From Candidatus Brevibacterium intestinigallinarum (GTDB taxonomy: Bacteria; Actinomycetota; Actinomycetes; Actinomycetales; Brevibacteriaceae), in assembly GCA_019117325.1 (NCBI GenBank), contig DWZY01000309.1, forward strand, positions 1 to 16,909: DNA of 16,909 nt, written 5' to 3'. Of this stretch, positions 16,286-16,909 are shown piece by piece. The position numbers and the translations under genes were made by a program. Every line of letters starts with the position of its first letter. The stretch's first letter is position 1. The notes below the pieces were generated by a model, which was not told where the DNA came from, did no database searches, and saw nothing but the letters and a program-made list of their open reading frames with translations.

Positions 16286-16909
16286 CCCAGCCCATCCACG
16301 CACGACCCGCCGCCCGCACCTGGACGACGGATCCTGCCCCGCAGTTGCTGGACTTCCACCGCTCGATCCCCGGCTACGCACCCACCCGACTCGTCGACCT
16401 GCCTCCGCTCGCCCGCGAACTGGGCGCCGCACGCGTGTGGGTGAAGGAGGAATCCGCGCGCTTCGGACTGCCCGCCTTCAAGATGCTGGGGGCCGCACAT
16501 GCGATCGCCCGGGCCCTGTCCCAGCGGCTGGGCGCTGCGGAGGTGCTCCCGTTCGCAGAGATCGCCACCCGGATCGAGGAGACCGGGGTGCGCGAGCTCG
16601 TCGCCGCGACGGACGGCAACCACGGCCGGGCCGTCGCGCACACCGCCTCGCTCGTGGGCCTGTCCGCCCGCATCTTCCTGCCCGCTGGGGTCTCGGAGGA
16701 GGCGCTCGCCGGCATCCGCTCGGAGGGAGCTGTCGCAACCGTCCTCGACCTGGGCTACGACGACGTCGTCGCCCACGCCGCACGCGAGTCCGAGGCGGAC
16801 GGATCCCTGCTGGTCCAGGACACGTCGTGGGACGGCTACGAGGAGATCCCCGCCTGGATCGTCGAGGGCTACGGGACGGTGCTGGCCGAGGCCGCCGCCC
16901 AGCTGGCCG
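16282..16909 (+). CDS. Diaminopropionate ammonia-lyase, PLP-dependent, 3' end cut off by window
   Basis: The visible 209 residues match the diaminopropionate ammonia-lyase family (EC 4.3.1.15; E. coli YgeX), which breaks 2,3-diaminopropionate into pyruvate and two ammonia. The PLP lysine is K67 in GLPAFKMLG; the catalytic pair is D111 in ATDGNHGRAVAH and D180 in VQDTSWDGYEEIPAWI, corresponding to Asp120 and Asp189 known from the E. coli enzyme. The N-terminal FHRSIPGYAPTRL is also typical. Full-length members have about 400 residues, so about half is missing. ATG 16282 overlaps the carbamoylase stop by ATGA. Family identity is strong; activity on other diamino acids or serine is possible. Confidence 0.92.

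Overview
The window is 16.9 kb of very GC-rich DNA (about 74% GC in five hand-counted 60-base lines of the flanking genes). It is densely packed with genes, uses GTG and TTG starts next to purine-rich Shine-Dalgarno sites, and has many ATGA/GTGA stop-start overlaps. This fits a high-GC actinobacterium (Actinomycetota); the genus cannot be fixed from the sequence. No rRNA, tRNA, insertion sequence, integrase or CRISPR array was seen. It reads as an accessory metabolic and transport region made of several short, separately regulated modules.

Left part (1-6057). A truncated YeiH-type membrane transporter gene on the minus strand lies divergent from a LysR-type regulator, with a perfect LysR-box palindrome over the regulator's start codon. 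A phosphotriesterase-family metal hydrolase (+) then converges, with only 4 bp between stop codons, on an amidohydrolase-2 family gene (-). The amidohydrolase is divergent from a short TetR regulator, and the gap between them carries two copies of a GTGAAC-N4-GTTCAC palindrome spaced 21 bp apart. The TetR gene is followed by a heavy-metal-type P-type ATPase lacking an N-terminal metal-binding domain.

Middle (6058-9437). A 2,4-dienoyl-CoA-reductase-like SDR (+) converges on a minus-strand pair: a Baeyer-Villiger-type flavin monooxygenase followed by an alpha/beta hydrolase. Together the pair could turn a ketone into an ester or lactone and then hydrolyse it. The sampled lines of the monooxygenase gene have clearly lower GC (about 64%) than the flanks, which hints at a different origin.

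Right part (9438-16909). A four-gene ABC operon (ATPase, ABC-2 permease, HisKA_3 histidine kinase, LuxR/NarL response regulator) has overlapping genes and two perfect inverted repeats in its leader, one covering the ribosome-binding site. It ends tail to tail with a GNAT acetyltransferase, the two stop codons sharing one CTAG. The GNAT gene follows a LysR regulator in a minus-strand operon. That LysR is divergent from a translationally coupled pair: an M20 hydantoinase/carbamoylase-family amidohydrolase and a PLP-dependent diaminopropionate ammonia-lyase that runs off the window. This last pair, with a LysR-type box in front of it, looks like a small nitrogen-scavenging pathway and is the most interesting lead here.

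Limits: functions come from recognised motifs and family resemblance only. Substrates, promoters and operators are inferences.
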